The notes under the pieces: model-generated
Seen by the model: the letters and a program-made list of their open reading frames with translations, nothing else
Told to the model about the DNA's origin: nothing
The model's database searches: none
Program-made: the position numbers and the translations under genes
Source: an uncultured Coriobacteriales bacterium
GTDB taxonomy: Bacteria > Actinomycetota > Coriobacteriia > Coriobacteriales > UMGS124
Direction of reading: 5' to 3'
Length of the DNA: 64,000 nucleotides
NCBI GenBank assembly: GCA_902464015.1
Contig: CABQHM010000010.1
Coordinates: forward strand, 1-64,000
Part shown: in pieces, positions 9,086 through 16,511 of the stretch
Layout: each line of letters opens with the position of its first letter
How positions within the stretch are numbered: the stretch's first letter is position 1

Positions 9086-9213
9086 CGACACGTTTGCGTT
9101 TTGTTGAAAAAGTAGGAGGTACAGCCAAAGGCCGCACCCCATCTACCTGCGATGATGCAATCACCCATTGAACGGATAGTCACCTCGCCGCAATTAAAAC
9201 GCAAACATGCGGG
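9086..9213. promoter_or_regulatory. 93-nt inverted-arm cassette, copy 1
   Basis: The left arm (9086-9102, ending TTTGCGTTTT) and right arm (AAAACGCAAACATGCGGG, 9196-9213) are inverted copies separated by exactly 93 nt. Inside lie AGGTA 15 nt after the left arm and CTACCTG at 9143-9149, 40 nt after it. The same arms, spacing and internal positions recur at 50533-50659. The arms resemble half of a LacI/PurR-type operator. The cassette lies just upstream of the HemW-like gene. Confidence 0.55.
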
Positions 9214-9257
9214 ATTTTAGAGCATTGGCGTGCCGGCTGCCCCGCCAATATCCGACG

Positions 9258-9300
9258 AAAGGGGTGCGGGCAGCGCGCATATGCACCGCCCGCACCCCTC
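9258..9300 (-). terminator. terminator of the reductase gene
   Basis: GGGGTGCGGGC at 9261-9271 pairs with GCCCGCACCCC at 9288-9298, giving an 11-bp stem followed by TTTCG on the minus strand. It separates the reductase from the downstream HemW-like gene. Confidence 0.7.
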
Positions 9301-9329
9301 ATTAGCTGCTGTCTTACCCAGAGAATGCC

Positions 9330-11156
9330 TTACTCCGCCAGGCTGCCGAAGTGCTCGCCGAGCAGCGCGCCGAACACGGTGGCGAAGCCGATGGAAATGC
9401 CGTTCATCGGTGCGGTGTACTGCAGCGGGAAACGGCCGCCCGAGCAGTTGCCCGTGGCGAAGAGGCCCTCGATGGGCTCGAAGCGCTGGTCGAGCACCTG
9501 CTGGTTGCCATCGACGAACAGGCCGGAGAGCGTCACCAGCACGATGTTGGCGTTGCGGGTGTTCTTCTCGGCGTAGAAAGGACCCTCGTTAATGGGCCAC
9601 ATCATGTCTGCGGGCTTGGCGTAATCCTCATCGCGGCCGGCCTCGGCGTAACCGGAGTAGGTTTGGACGCTCTCGACGAAGTTGGCCGCAGCCTCGCCCT
9701 CGAGACCAAGGTAACCCGCAAGAGTCTCAAGGTCGTCAGCAGCAAAGATACCGTTGACACCCTCGGCGCCGGCCTCGTAGGCCTCCTTCAGCTTGGCCTC
9801 ATACTCGTCCATCTTGGCATCGGAAATGTCGGCGCAGTTGAAGTGACCCAGGGCCTGGTTCTGAGCAAACTGGCGCCAGTGGCCGTTGTCCCACACCTGG
9901 ATAATGTCAGAGTCGATGGGCTGGCGGGCGCTCTGGCAACCGGCGACGAACGGCACGCCGAAGGCCTCGTTGCAGAAACGCTTACCGTACTTGTTGATCC
10001 AGCAACCGGCCGCAGCGCCGAAGAAGCCCATGGGAAGGGCACTCGTGGCACCGCCCATGGCGGCACGCGGGCCGATCTCCATCACGCCGCCGGCCCAAAT
10101 GCCCATCTTGATGCCGTATCCGTCGCGGCCCGAGCCTGCAAGCTGGGTGTAGGGGTTGCACTCCTGGACCTCGGTGCACAGGGCGTTGTACATGTCGGAG
10201 TTGGCGGAGAAATCGCCCAGAGCCAGCACCACGCCGTACTTGGCGTTGAGTTGCTTGTAGGCACCGGTCTCATTGTCCTGCACGATGGCGCCGCAGACCT
10301 TGCCATCCTGCTTGAGGAGGACGACGGCCGAGGTGCCAAAGAGTGCCTGCGAGCTGGGGCTTGCCTCGATGCCCTTGTCGACAGAGGCAGTGCAGAAAGC
10401 ACCAGAGGTTTCAAAAACACCGGAGCCAAGCTTCAGCGTGGCTGGGTAGGTCCAGAAGTAGCCCTTCTTATAGGCATAGTCGCTACCAGGCTGAATGGTG
10501 CACACCGATTCCACGGCAGTGATGTCGGGCTGGAGCTCCATCATCCAGTCGACCATCTCGCCATTGCGCTGGGCAAACTGCTTGATAAGGTCGGGCTGGG
10601 CGCGGCCGGCGCTCTGAAGCTGGTACGAATCAATGAAGTCCCACGGGTCAAAGATGTCCTTGGGCACGCCGAGGACCTTCTCCTGCCACTCGGAGTTGAA
10701 ATGGCCCAGCTCGCCGCCGTACATGGTGAAGCCGTCCTTGTCCTGGGTATCGACGCCCACGACGGTCAGGCCTTTCTCAGCCGCCATACGGAAGCACTGC
10801 GAACCAGAGTAGCCCAAGCCGAGCACCACGACGTCGGCCTCGATGGTCTCGGTGATGTCGGCCTCGTCGATGACGGGGGCCTCGCCCACCCAGTTGCGAC
10901 GCATGGAGTAGTAGACGGTGTCGCCGTTTGCGTCAACACGGGCAACGTCGTCCTCGCCGGAATAGGGAGGCGTGGTGGGCGCAGCGCTCATCGGGCCACC
11001 GGCGGGAGCGCCGCCCTCGGGACCGCCGGCAGGCGCACCTCCATCGGAACCGCCGGCAGGCGCATCGGCCAGAGCCGCACTGGCGGCCACGGTCATCGCG
11101 GCGGCACCGGCCGCTGCAAGGAAGGAGCGACGGGAAACACGGGAAGCCTGGGACAT
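9330..11156 (-). CDS. Tat-exported FAD-dependent fumarate-reductase-like flavoprotein
   Basis: A 608-residue FAD_binding_2-family reductase. The twin-arginine signal VSRRSFLAAAG is followed by a hydrophobic stretch and a Gly/Pro/Ala-rich linker (~35-60), so the enzyme acts outside the membrane. The Rossmann FAD motif VVVLGLGYSGSQ is near residue 110. The GKRFCNE segment near 390 matches the FAD/substrate region of fumarate reductases, but the usual TRD arginine after it is replaced by AFGVPFVAG, so fumarate is unlikely to be the substrate. There is no FMN-bind or heme domain, so electrons must come from a separate partner. GAGGAGGT lies before the ATG. No LuxR gene is adjacent; a HemW-like gene follows. 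CTACCAGG at 11305 lies ~150 nt upstream. Confidence 0.92.
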   Translation of the reverse strand: MSQASRVSRRSFLAAAGAAAMTVAASAALADAPAGGSDGGAPAGGPEGGAPAGGPMSAAPTTPPYSGEDDVARVDANGDTVYYSMRRNWVGEAPVIDEADITETIEADVVVLGLGYSGSQCFRMAAEKGLTVVGVDTQDKDGFTMYGGELGHFNSEWQEKVLGVPKDIFDPWDFIDSYQLQSAGRAQPDLIKQFAQRNGEMVDWMMELQPDITAVESVCTIQPGSDYAYKKGYFWTYPATLKLGSGVFETSGAFCTASVDKGIEASPSSQALFGTSAVVLLKQDGKVCGAIVQDNETGAYKQLNAKYGVVLALGDFSANSDMYNALCTEVQECNPYTQLAGSGRDGYGIKMGIWAGGVMEIGPRAAMGGATSALPMGFFGAAAGCWINKYGKRFCNEAFGVPFVAGCQSARQPIDSDIIQVWDNGHWRQFAQNQALGHFNCADISDAKMDEYEAKLKEAYEAGAEGVNGIFAADDLETLAGYLGLEGEAAANFVESVQTYSGYAEAGRDEDYAKPADMMWPINEGPFYAEKNTRNANIVLVTLSGLFVDGNQQVLDQRFEPIEGLFATGNCSGGRFPLQYTAPMNGISIGFATVFGALLGEHFGSLAE

Positions 11157-11283
11157 GCAGGTACCTCCTCTTCAGGGCCGAGGCGACAAGCCCGCGGCCG
11201 TATGACAGACCGCAGGCGCCGCACCGCTCGCAGTGCGCCGCCTGCACTGGACTTAAGAGTAGGCAAACCCGTCTGCAAGGCCA

Positions 11284-11418
11284 TACCAAATTGTTATGAG
11301 CTATCTACCAGGTAAAATGTTTTACAACTCAAACGCGCCACACAACATCTGCCACCCGTATCGCAGGTTTTGGAGTATGCGATGGTCGCTCTATCGCGCT
11401 CTACCAAATTGTTTTGAG
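11284..11418. promoter_or_regulatory. reductase upstream region with repeats and CTACCAGG motif
   Basis: TACCAAATTGTTATGAG (11284-11300) and TACCAAATTGTTTTGAG (11402-11418) are near-identical direct repeats. CTACCAGG is at 11305-11312, inside the small palindrome TACCAGGTA, and GTAAAATGTTTTAC (11312-11325) is a second palindrome. This lies 130-260 nt upstream of the reductase ATG at 11156 and is its likely operator region. Confidence 0.5.
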
Positions 11419-11462
11419 AGGCCTTGGTCGCCCACAGCCGACGCCATCTTCGTCTGCCGCAC

Positions 11463-11506
11463 AAAAAAAGCGCACCTGCGGGTCTTAAACCCTGACAGGT
11501 GCGCCT
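11463..11506 (-). terminator. terminator of the sufCB operon
   Basis: GCGCACCTG pairs with CAGGTGCGC across a 17-nt loop, and the minus-strand transcript continues into seven T residues. It lies 35 nt after the sufB stop. Confidence 0.82.
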
Positions 11507-11540
11507 TGAGACAGAACGCAATCTTGTTTGCGGCGTTCTC

Positions 11541-12521
11541 TTAGCTCAAGAAGTCCTGGATAATCTGCTCCTCGGCCTCTTCCTCGGTGAGACCCAGGGT
11601 CATGAGCTTGATAATCTCCTCGCCGGCAATCTTGCCGATGGCAGCTTCGTGCACGAGCTGGGCATCCTCGGAGTCAGCCTCGATACCGGGGATGGCGCGG
11701 ACCTTGGCCTTGCCCATGAGGATGGCGTCGCACTGCACGTGGCCGCGGCAGTCGGCGGCGCCGATGACCAGCGGGTTGAAGATCTGCTGCGAGTTGTCCT
11801 TGGCAACCGAGCGGCTGATGACCTGCACGGAGGAGCCGTCGCCTTCCATGACGACCTTCATGTTGGAGGTCGCGGTCTGGTCGCCTGTGGTCATGAGCTT
11901 CTCGGTGAGGGTGAGCTTGCAGTTGGAGCCCAGGTAGCAGTCGGTGTCGCGCACGGTGCTCGAGACGCCCTCGATCTGCACGGTGAGCATCTCCATGGTG
12001 GAGCCGTCCTCCATGTGGACCTCGGTCACCGGGTTGAGGATGCGCGCGCCCTCACCCGAGCCCTCGCCGTAGTGCTTCTCGAGGTAGACGACGCGGCTGT
12101 TCTTGCCCAGGAAGAAACGGTGGATGCCGTCGTGCTGGGAGTCCTCGCAGCCGTCGTTGTGCACGCCGCAGCCAGCGACGATGTACACGTCGGCACCCTC
12201 GCCGATGAAGAAGTCGTTGTACACCTTGTCGGTGAGGCCGCTCTCGGTGAGCACCACGGGGATGTGGAGCTGCTCGCCCTGCGTGCCAGGGGCGACGTTG
12301 ATATCGATGCCCGGCAGGTCCTCCTTCGTCGTGATGACGATGTTCTCGGAGTTCTGACGCGCCGCAAGGTGGCCGTCCTTGCGAATGTTGATGGCGCCCG
12401 TGGTCTCGCCGGCCTTCATGTCGGCGATAATCTGAAGCATGTCGGAGGTGATGGAGTCGATCTCGCTCGCATCAAGGGCGCCCGCCTGGGCGGCCGTGGC
12501 CGTGTTCTGCTCTTCGCTCAT
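11541..12521 (-). CDS. sufB: short SufB/SufD-family Fe-S cluster assembly scaffold
   Basis: A 326-residue SufBD-core protein, shorter than classical SufB (~480) or SufD (~420). It has the beta-helix strands typical of the family (DVYIVAGCGVHNDG, VVYLEKHYGEG, RSVAKDNSQQIFNPLVIG, CRGHVQCDAILMG) and ends in the conserved helical part HEAAIGKIAGEEIIKLMTLGLTEEEAE. It should build or transfer Fe-S clusters with the SufC ATPase. The ATG at 12521 has GGAGG 9 nt upstream and lies 2 nt after the sufC stop, so the genes are translationally coupled. No sufS, sufU or separate sufD is adjacent; the layout resembles the minimal two-gene SMS/SufBC systems of strict anaerobes. Confidence 0.9.
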   Translation of the reverse strand: MSEEQNTATAAQAGALDASEIDSITSDMLQIIADMKAGETTGAINIRKDGHLAARQNSENIVITTKEDLPGIDINVAPGTQGEQLHIPVVLTESGLTDKVYNDFFIGEGADVYIVAGCGVHNDGCEDSQHDGIHRFFLGKNSRVVYLEKHYGEGSGEGARILNPVTEVHMEDGSTMEMLTVQIEGVSSTVRDTDCYLGSNCKLTLTEKLMTTGDQTATSNMKVVMEGDGSSVQVISRSVAKDNSQQIFNPLVIGAADCRGHVQCDAILMGKAKVRAIPGIEADSEDAQLVHEAAIGKIAGEEIIKLMTLGLTEEEAEEQIIQDFLS

Positions 12522-12523
12522 CT

Positions 12524-13318
12524 CTAATCCTCCGGATTCAGGGACCACTGGCCCAGCTCGGTGTCAACAGTACCCAGGCCGCACGAGACGTTGGCGGCAT
12601 GGCGACGAATCATGAGGGTGGGGAACATCTCCTCGCGCGTGCCCTGGCGGTCGACGCGGCCGTCCTTGATGACCACGATGTTGTCGGCGATGTCCATGAT
12701 GCGCTCCTGGTGCGAGATGATGACCAGGGCGTGGTCGGGCTGGTCGGCATGGAACTTCTGGAAGGTGCCGATAAGCCTGTCGAAGCTCCACAGGTCGATG
12801 CCGGCCTCGGGCTCGTCGAAGATGGCCAGGCGCGGGTTGCGCGCGAGCACCGTGGCAATCTCGATGCGCTTGAGCTCGCCACCGGAGAGGCTCTTATCCA
12901 CGTCGCGCATAAGGTAGTTGCTCGAGCACAGGCCCACGGCGCTCAGATACTCATTGCACTCCTGGGCCGAGATCTTCTTGCCCGAGGCGAGCTTGAGAAG
13001 CTTGCGTACCTTCATGCCCTTGAAGCGGGCCGGCGCCTGGAAACCGTAGCCGATGCCCATGCGAGCGCGCTCGTCGATGGTAGCTGCGGTGATGTCCTTG
13101 CCCTCAAAGACAATGCTACCCGACGTGGGCTTCTCGATGCCCATGATGAGGCGTGCGAGCGTGGACTTGCCGCCGCCGTTGGGGCCGGTGATGACCGTGA
13201 TCCTGCCGGCTTCGATGTTCAGCGACAGGTCATCGATGATGCGCCTGCCGGGAACGGGCTTTCCTGCGGCGTCGACGCCCGCCGGTGCCTCAAACGCGAT
13301 GTTCTCGAGTGTGAGCAT
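12524..13318 (-). CDS. sufC: Fe-S cluster assembly ATPase SufC
   Basis: A 264-residue ABC ATPase. Walker A is GPNGGGKSTL, the signature is LSGGELKRIEIA, and Walker B continues into FDEPEAGIDLW, where the EAGID variant is typical of SufC rather than transport ATPases. The H-loop is IISHQE. It powers conformational changes of the SufB scaffold in the cytoplasm. AAGGAGGAG lies 4-5 nt before the ATG. It is the first gene of a two-gene operon. CTACCTGG at 13515-13522 lies ~195 nt upstream, but whether it matters here is unclear. Confidence 0.96.
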   Translation of the reverse strand: MLTLENIAFEAPAGVDAAGKPVPGRRIIDDLSLNIEAGRITVITGPNGGGKSTLARLIMGIEKPTSGSIVFEGKDITAATIDERARMGIGYGFQAPARFKGMKVRKLLKLASGKKISAQECNEYLSAVGLCSSNYLMRDVDKSLSGGELKRIEIATVLARNPRLAIFDEPEAGIDLWSFDRLIGTFQKFHADQPDHALVIISHQERIMDIADNIVVIKDGRVDRQGTREEMFPTLMIRRHAANVSCGLGTVDTELGQWSLNPED

Positions 13319-13651
13319 CGCTCCTCCTTCTCCCTGATACTCCCAATCCCGTCTGCAGCACGTGGCCGCAGATCTTGATGGGGTTCAGTATAGGCGAAAA
13401 GGAGTTCAAATACCCGCAAGTCACTAGGATTTGTTTGGCAAATTTTCCCAGCGGCCCCCAAAAACCGGCCCCATCTGACTTCCGCCCCTCGCCGCAGTAT
13501 GTCTATCAGACTGTCTACCTGGAAAAACGCTTGCCGTACGAACCCATTCCCCGGAAAAACCGGGTGCCACGTAACTCGCGCGCCTCACGCAAACCCCGTA
13601 CTCATGCAGGCCCATCAAGCGGCGCACGGCCTTGAAGGAGCGGCCGGCGAG
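13319..13651. other. upstream region of sufCB
   Basis: About 330 bases between the sufC start and the stop of the next minus-strand gene. CTACCTGG at 13515-13522 matches the motif near several reductase genes. Otherwise I see no gene and no strong hairpin. Confidence 0.4.
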
Positions 13652-14755
13652 CTACTTTGACACCTGAGCGGCGCCCGCGGAGGCACGCAGCTTTGCCGCA
13701 CGCTTGCGCTCATACATCTGGACATCCGCGCGACGCACGCATTCCCGCATGTCGTCCCCGGGCTCAAAATGAGCATGTCCGATTGACACGGTGGTCATCC
13801 AGGAATGCTCCGCGTTCAGATCGACAATCTTTTTGACAAAGGTCTCCTCAAGGGCGTCCACCCCCGCCATGTTGCGATGTAGGATGACGCAAAACTCGTC
13901 ACCGCCTATGCGGAAGCAATTGCCGTCACGTCCGTACACGTCGTAAATGGCCTTGGCAACGGCAACAAGGCACTCGTCGCCCACATCGTGACCATGCTTG
14001 TCGTTCACGCTTTTAAAGTCATCGACATCGAAGAAGATTACCTCCACCGAATCGCAGAGGTTCGAAAGGCGAGCCGTGTAACTTTGCCTGTTAAACAAGC
14101 ACGTAAGGGCATCAGTCTGCTGGACAAACAAACAGTAAAGCATATAGAAGAAGATTCCGCACACGGCGAGAGTGGCCCAAACCATCAAGACAGAGGTATC
14201 GATAACGTTCACGATGATTGCAACAGCAACAAAAGCAAGGACAAGCCAGGGAATATAACGAACACGCATCTCAAGCCGGGTGAGATAATGCATCGTCTCC
14301 CGCATGACATAGATTGCAACAACGCCGTACGTGGCGATGTACAGGGGGTACAGGGGCCCCCTGGAGAAGGCGGCGTTGTCATCAACGACGAAAACGAGCC
14401 CCGAAAAGGACAAGGCCAACTGGACGGCCGCATGAACTCCCGCGACGATAAACGCTACCCGCACATACTTGCTTTTCTCATTGATAAAGGCGGCAGAGAC
14501 GGCAATGGGCGCGAACAGGGCACACGCGTAATCGAGCGCCTGCGCTATGCACATGATGGGGCGAACAAACGCGCCAGCACCATCGAACCACACGGTGAGA
14601 AACTCAGAGGTCGAGCCCGCAATAATGTCAGCAAACGCGAGCGTGAACAGGCGCTGTACACGATGCGGAAGCACAACGTTGGCGCGCACCATGGCAATCG
14701 CGATGAGTGATGTAAAAAGCACGAAAGCCTTAACGTACAGATAGTACTTGTCCAT
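13652..14755 (-). CDS. membrane diguanylate cyclase (GGDEF)
   Basis: About 367 residues. The N-terminal ~205 residues hold about seven hydrophobic helices (AFVLFTSLIAIAMV, FAPIAVSAAFI, VLMVWATLAVCGIFFYMLYCL and others), probably a membrane sensor. The C-terminal ~160 residues form a GGDEF domain with LTCLFNRQSY, IFFDVDDFKSVNDKHGHDVGD and catalytic RIGGDEFCVIL. No RxxD inhibitory site is visible. It should make cyclic di-GMP in response to a membrane signal. The start is uncertain: ATG at 14755 begins MDKYYLYVKAF just before the first helix but its GGGAG is unusually close, and the frame stays open to 14956. Confidence 0.85.
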   Translation of the reverse strand: MDKYYLYVKAFVLFTSLIAIAMVRANVVLPHRVQRLFTLAFADIIAGSTSEFLTVWFDGAGAFVRPIMCIAQALDYACALFAPIAVSAAFINEKSKYVRVAFIVAGVHAAVQLALSFSGLVFVVDDNAAFSRGPLYPLYIATYGVVAIYVMRETMHYLTRLEMRVRYIPWLVLAFVAVAIIVNVIDTSVLMVWATLAVCGIFFYMLYCLFVQQTDALTCLFNRQSYTARLSNLCDSVEVIFFDVDDFKSVNDKHGHDVGDECLVAVAKAIYDVYGRDGNCFRIGGDEFCVILHRNMAGVDALEETFVKKIVDLNAEHSWMTTVSIGHAHFEPGDDMRECVRRADVQMYERKRAAKLRASAGAAQVSK

Positions 14756-15103
14756 AACTCCCACCGCGATGCCGACAAATTGTCCATCAGTATAGTATGC
14801 CGCGCGGCATCGCCCGGTGCGGTCAACGCATTGTAAAAGAATCAAGGCGCAAAAAGCGGGCACACGTTCTGGCCGGTAGCTACGAATTCTCTCGCTGAGC
14901 CATAGGCGTACCCACTCGATGCCGCCGATACCCAAGGTAGTTGCATATGGCAACAACCTGTATGAGTAAAACTACATCCAAACGCAGGGCGCCTCCAGAC
15001 ATGCCATGCTACCCATAAGCACAGCCAATCCGTAGGCGCTCGCTCACATTACGCCAATTAAGGTATGCATGCAAATAGATCAAACCAACTGGTGCCAATC
15101 TGT

Positions 15104-15136
15104 ACCAAAAAACAGGAGCGTCTTTGCGGCGCTCCC
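15104..15136 (-). terminator. terminator of the nifX-like gene
   Basis: GGAGCG and CGCTCC form a short stem, and the minus-strand transcript runs into TGTTTTTT. It lies about 40 nt after the stop at 15176. The rest of the 14756-15175 gap holds no recognisable gene. Confidence 0.7.
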
Positions 15137-15175
15137 GTCCACTTGCTTGGTATTGGGTTTCGGACTCCCCGCGAC

Positions 15176-15538
15176 TTAGTGCACGCAGGCCTGGTCGAGC
15201 CTCATCGGGCGCAGGTCGCCGGCGATGAACTTGTCGATGACGGCACCCACCGTGGGGGCCATGGCATCGATGTACACCGAGGCACCGTTCTGCGTGAACG
15301 CACGGAACGGGGGCTGACCCATACCGAGAACGACGATGGCGTCGATGTCCAGGCTGAGCGCGTACTGGATGACGCCGCCGCAGCCATACTCATCATGGTC
15401 GACGTTCTTGAAGACCTCGACCTTCTCCACCTTGCCGTCTTCAATCGTGGCGATGGTGAAGTAGGGCGAATGTCCAAAGTGACCGCTGCGCGTGCTCTCG
15501 AGGCCCTGGTCAGTATCGCTGGGAACCGCAACCCTCAT
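15176..15538 (-). CDS. NifX/NafY-type dinitrogenase-cofactor-family protein
   Basis: A 120-residue protein made almost entirely of one NifB/NifX/NafY C-terminal-type domain (MRVAVPSD ... GHFGHSPYFTIATIEDG ... VLGMGQPPFRAF). Members bind iron-sulfur or iron-molybdenum precursors. Stand-alone copies occur in many anaerobes without nitrogenase, where the role is unclear. A CGGGV stretch and a C-terminal CVH could contact metal. AAGGAG lies 7 nt before the ATG. It follows the ArsR gene on the same strand after 118 nt, so it is probably under that repressor. No nif structural genes are present, so nitrogen fixation should not be inferred. Confidence 0.87.
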   Translation of the reverse strand: MRVAVPSDTDQGLESTRSGHFGHSPYFTIATIEDGKVEKVEVFKNVDHDEYGCGGVIQYALSLDIDAIVVLGMGQPPFRAFTQNGASVYIDAMAPTVGAVIDKFIAGDLRPMRLDQACVH

Positions 15539-15656
15539 GTGAATCTCCTTCTCCGTTGTGCGACGGTGAAGTCGCACTCTCTGTATAGAACAGCCCCCGG
15601 TCCTTCGCGGGGAACCGGCAGGCTGCAAGAGCCCAATCTACCTCGGACGACAACCC

Positions 15657-16010
15657 TTACTTGTCCTCGCCGCCCGCCACGCTCGTGCACCGGCAACCCT
15701 CGCAGAAGGCGCAACGTGGCTGCCCCTGGCAATCGCATGCCGTACGCGTGGAACCGATCCACTCGCCCACCTGGTCACGCACCTGCGCCAACACCGCCTC
15801 GTCCACCACGTAGTGCACGTGACGGCAGTGGCGCACGGCAATCACAAGCCCGCAGTCTTTAAGCTGCCCCATATGCTGCGACACGGCCGCCTCGCTGATG
15901 CCGAGCGCCTGGGCGAGCGAACGGGGACAGTGATGTCGTTCGAGCAGCAGCAAGAACATTTTGAACCGCGTGGGGTCGCCAAGTGCCTTTGCGACCTTGC
16001 ACATGTCCAT
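15657..16010 (-). CDS. ArsR/SmtB-family metal-responsive repressor with cysteine-rich tail
   Basis: A 117-residue winged-helix repressor: CKVAKALGDPTRFKMFLLLLE, SLAQALGISEAAVSQHMGQLKDCGLV, then VRHCRHVHYVVDEA. The last ~25 residues carry a dense cysteine run (CDCQGQPRCAFCEGCRC) that should bind a soft metal or a cluster, alongside Cys in the RHCRHVHY wing. GGAGGGGAGG lies 8 nt before the ATG at 16010. The palindrome TTAAGCAATCGCTTAA at 16056-16071 lies 46 nt upstream and is a good operator candidate. The nifX-like gene follows, suggesting metal- or Fe-S-dependent control of that pair. Confidence 0.9.
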   Translation of the reverse strand: MDMCKVAKALGDPTRFKMFLLLLERHHCPRSLAQALGISEAAVSQHMGQLKDCGLVIAVRHCRHVHYVVDEAVLAQVRDQVGEWIGSTRTACDCQGQPRCAFCEGCRCTSVAGGEDK

Positions 16011-16055
16011 CGAGCTGCCTCCCCTCCCAATGACTCCCGGCGTTTCACGCGCCAA

Positions 16056-16125
16056 TTAAGCAATCGCTTAACCAACAAGGACAAAGCACACTCTACGCGT
16101 GTTTTTGCTTAAGTCAATACTTAAT
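16056..16125 (-). promoter_or_regulatory. candidate ArsR operator
   Basis: TTAAGCAATCGCTTAA (16056-16071) is an inverted repeat of TTAAGC/GCTTAA. GCTTAAG at 16107-16113 and CTTAATTA near 16119 give further half-sites. The AT-rich dyads sit directly upstream of the ArsR start, as expected for autoregulation. Confidence 0.55.
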
Positions 16126-16219
16126 TATTGCAATCTCATCGAATGTCGCAAGGGGGTTCGCCAGCGGCAAAGCGCGCGTACGGAGCGCACGGCGGCGGCA
16201 ATGGGCCCAAAAAGCCCAA

Positions 16220-16348
16220 AAGTATGCGTTATACCTTCCCAAAAAGCGTTTCTGCCCGACGCCCAACAAATCATGCCAGCATTACCCCAGGTAGATGAGG
16301 CGTGACTCTGCAGGCACAGCGTCCTTGACAACTATATAACGCATACTT
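16220..16348. promoter_or_regulatory. long-range inverted repeat around a CTACCTGG motif
   Basis: AAGTATGCGTTATA (16220-16233) and TATAACGCATACTT (16335-16348) are perfect 14-bp inverted arms separated by 101 nt. Between them, on the minus strand, CTACCTGG (16294-16287) lies 40 nt inside the right arm, the same offset as in the cassettes at 9086 and 50533. TTGACA at 16325-16330 abuts the right arm. The nearest same-strand gene is the ArsR gene. Confidence 0.5.
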
Positions 16349-16423
16349 ATGCCGCTTTCGGGGCATAGAACCCCTTCACGGCGGCAGATCAGCGGCCGAA
16401 GGTCACCGCAAGGGCCCAAACGC

Positions 16424-16463
16424 AAAAAGCCGCCGCACCCGGTGATTTCCGGGCACGGCGGCC
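16424..16463 (-). terminator. terminator of the FMN-bind reductase gene
   Basis: GCCGCCGTGCCCGG and CCGGGTGCGGCGGC form a long GC-rich stem, and the minus strand continues into TTTTTG. It lies 49 nt after the stop at 16512. Confidence 0.88.
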
Positions 16464-16511
16464 TGAGCAGAACCTATCGCGATCTAGAACCTGCCTGACA
16501 CGACACGTTTC

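Noticed and set aside
13515..13534. CTACCTGG..GC spacing as a sigma-54 (-24/-12) promoter
   Set aside because: GG-N10-GC fits at 13521 and at 16288 (minus strand) only; other copies of the motif lack the GC, and sigma-54 is not expected in actinobacteria.
15176..15538. Evidence for nitrogen fixation
   Set aside because: Stand-alone NifX/NafY-domain proteins occur in many anaerobes without nitrogenase, and no nif genes are present here.
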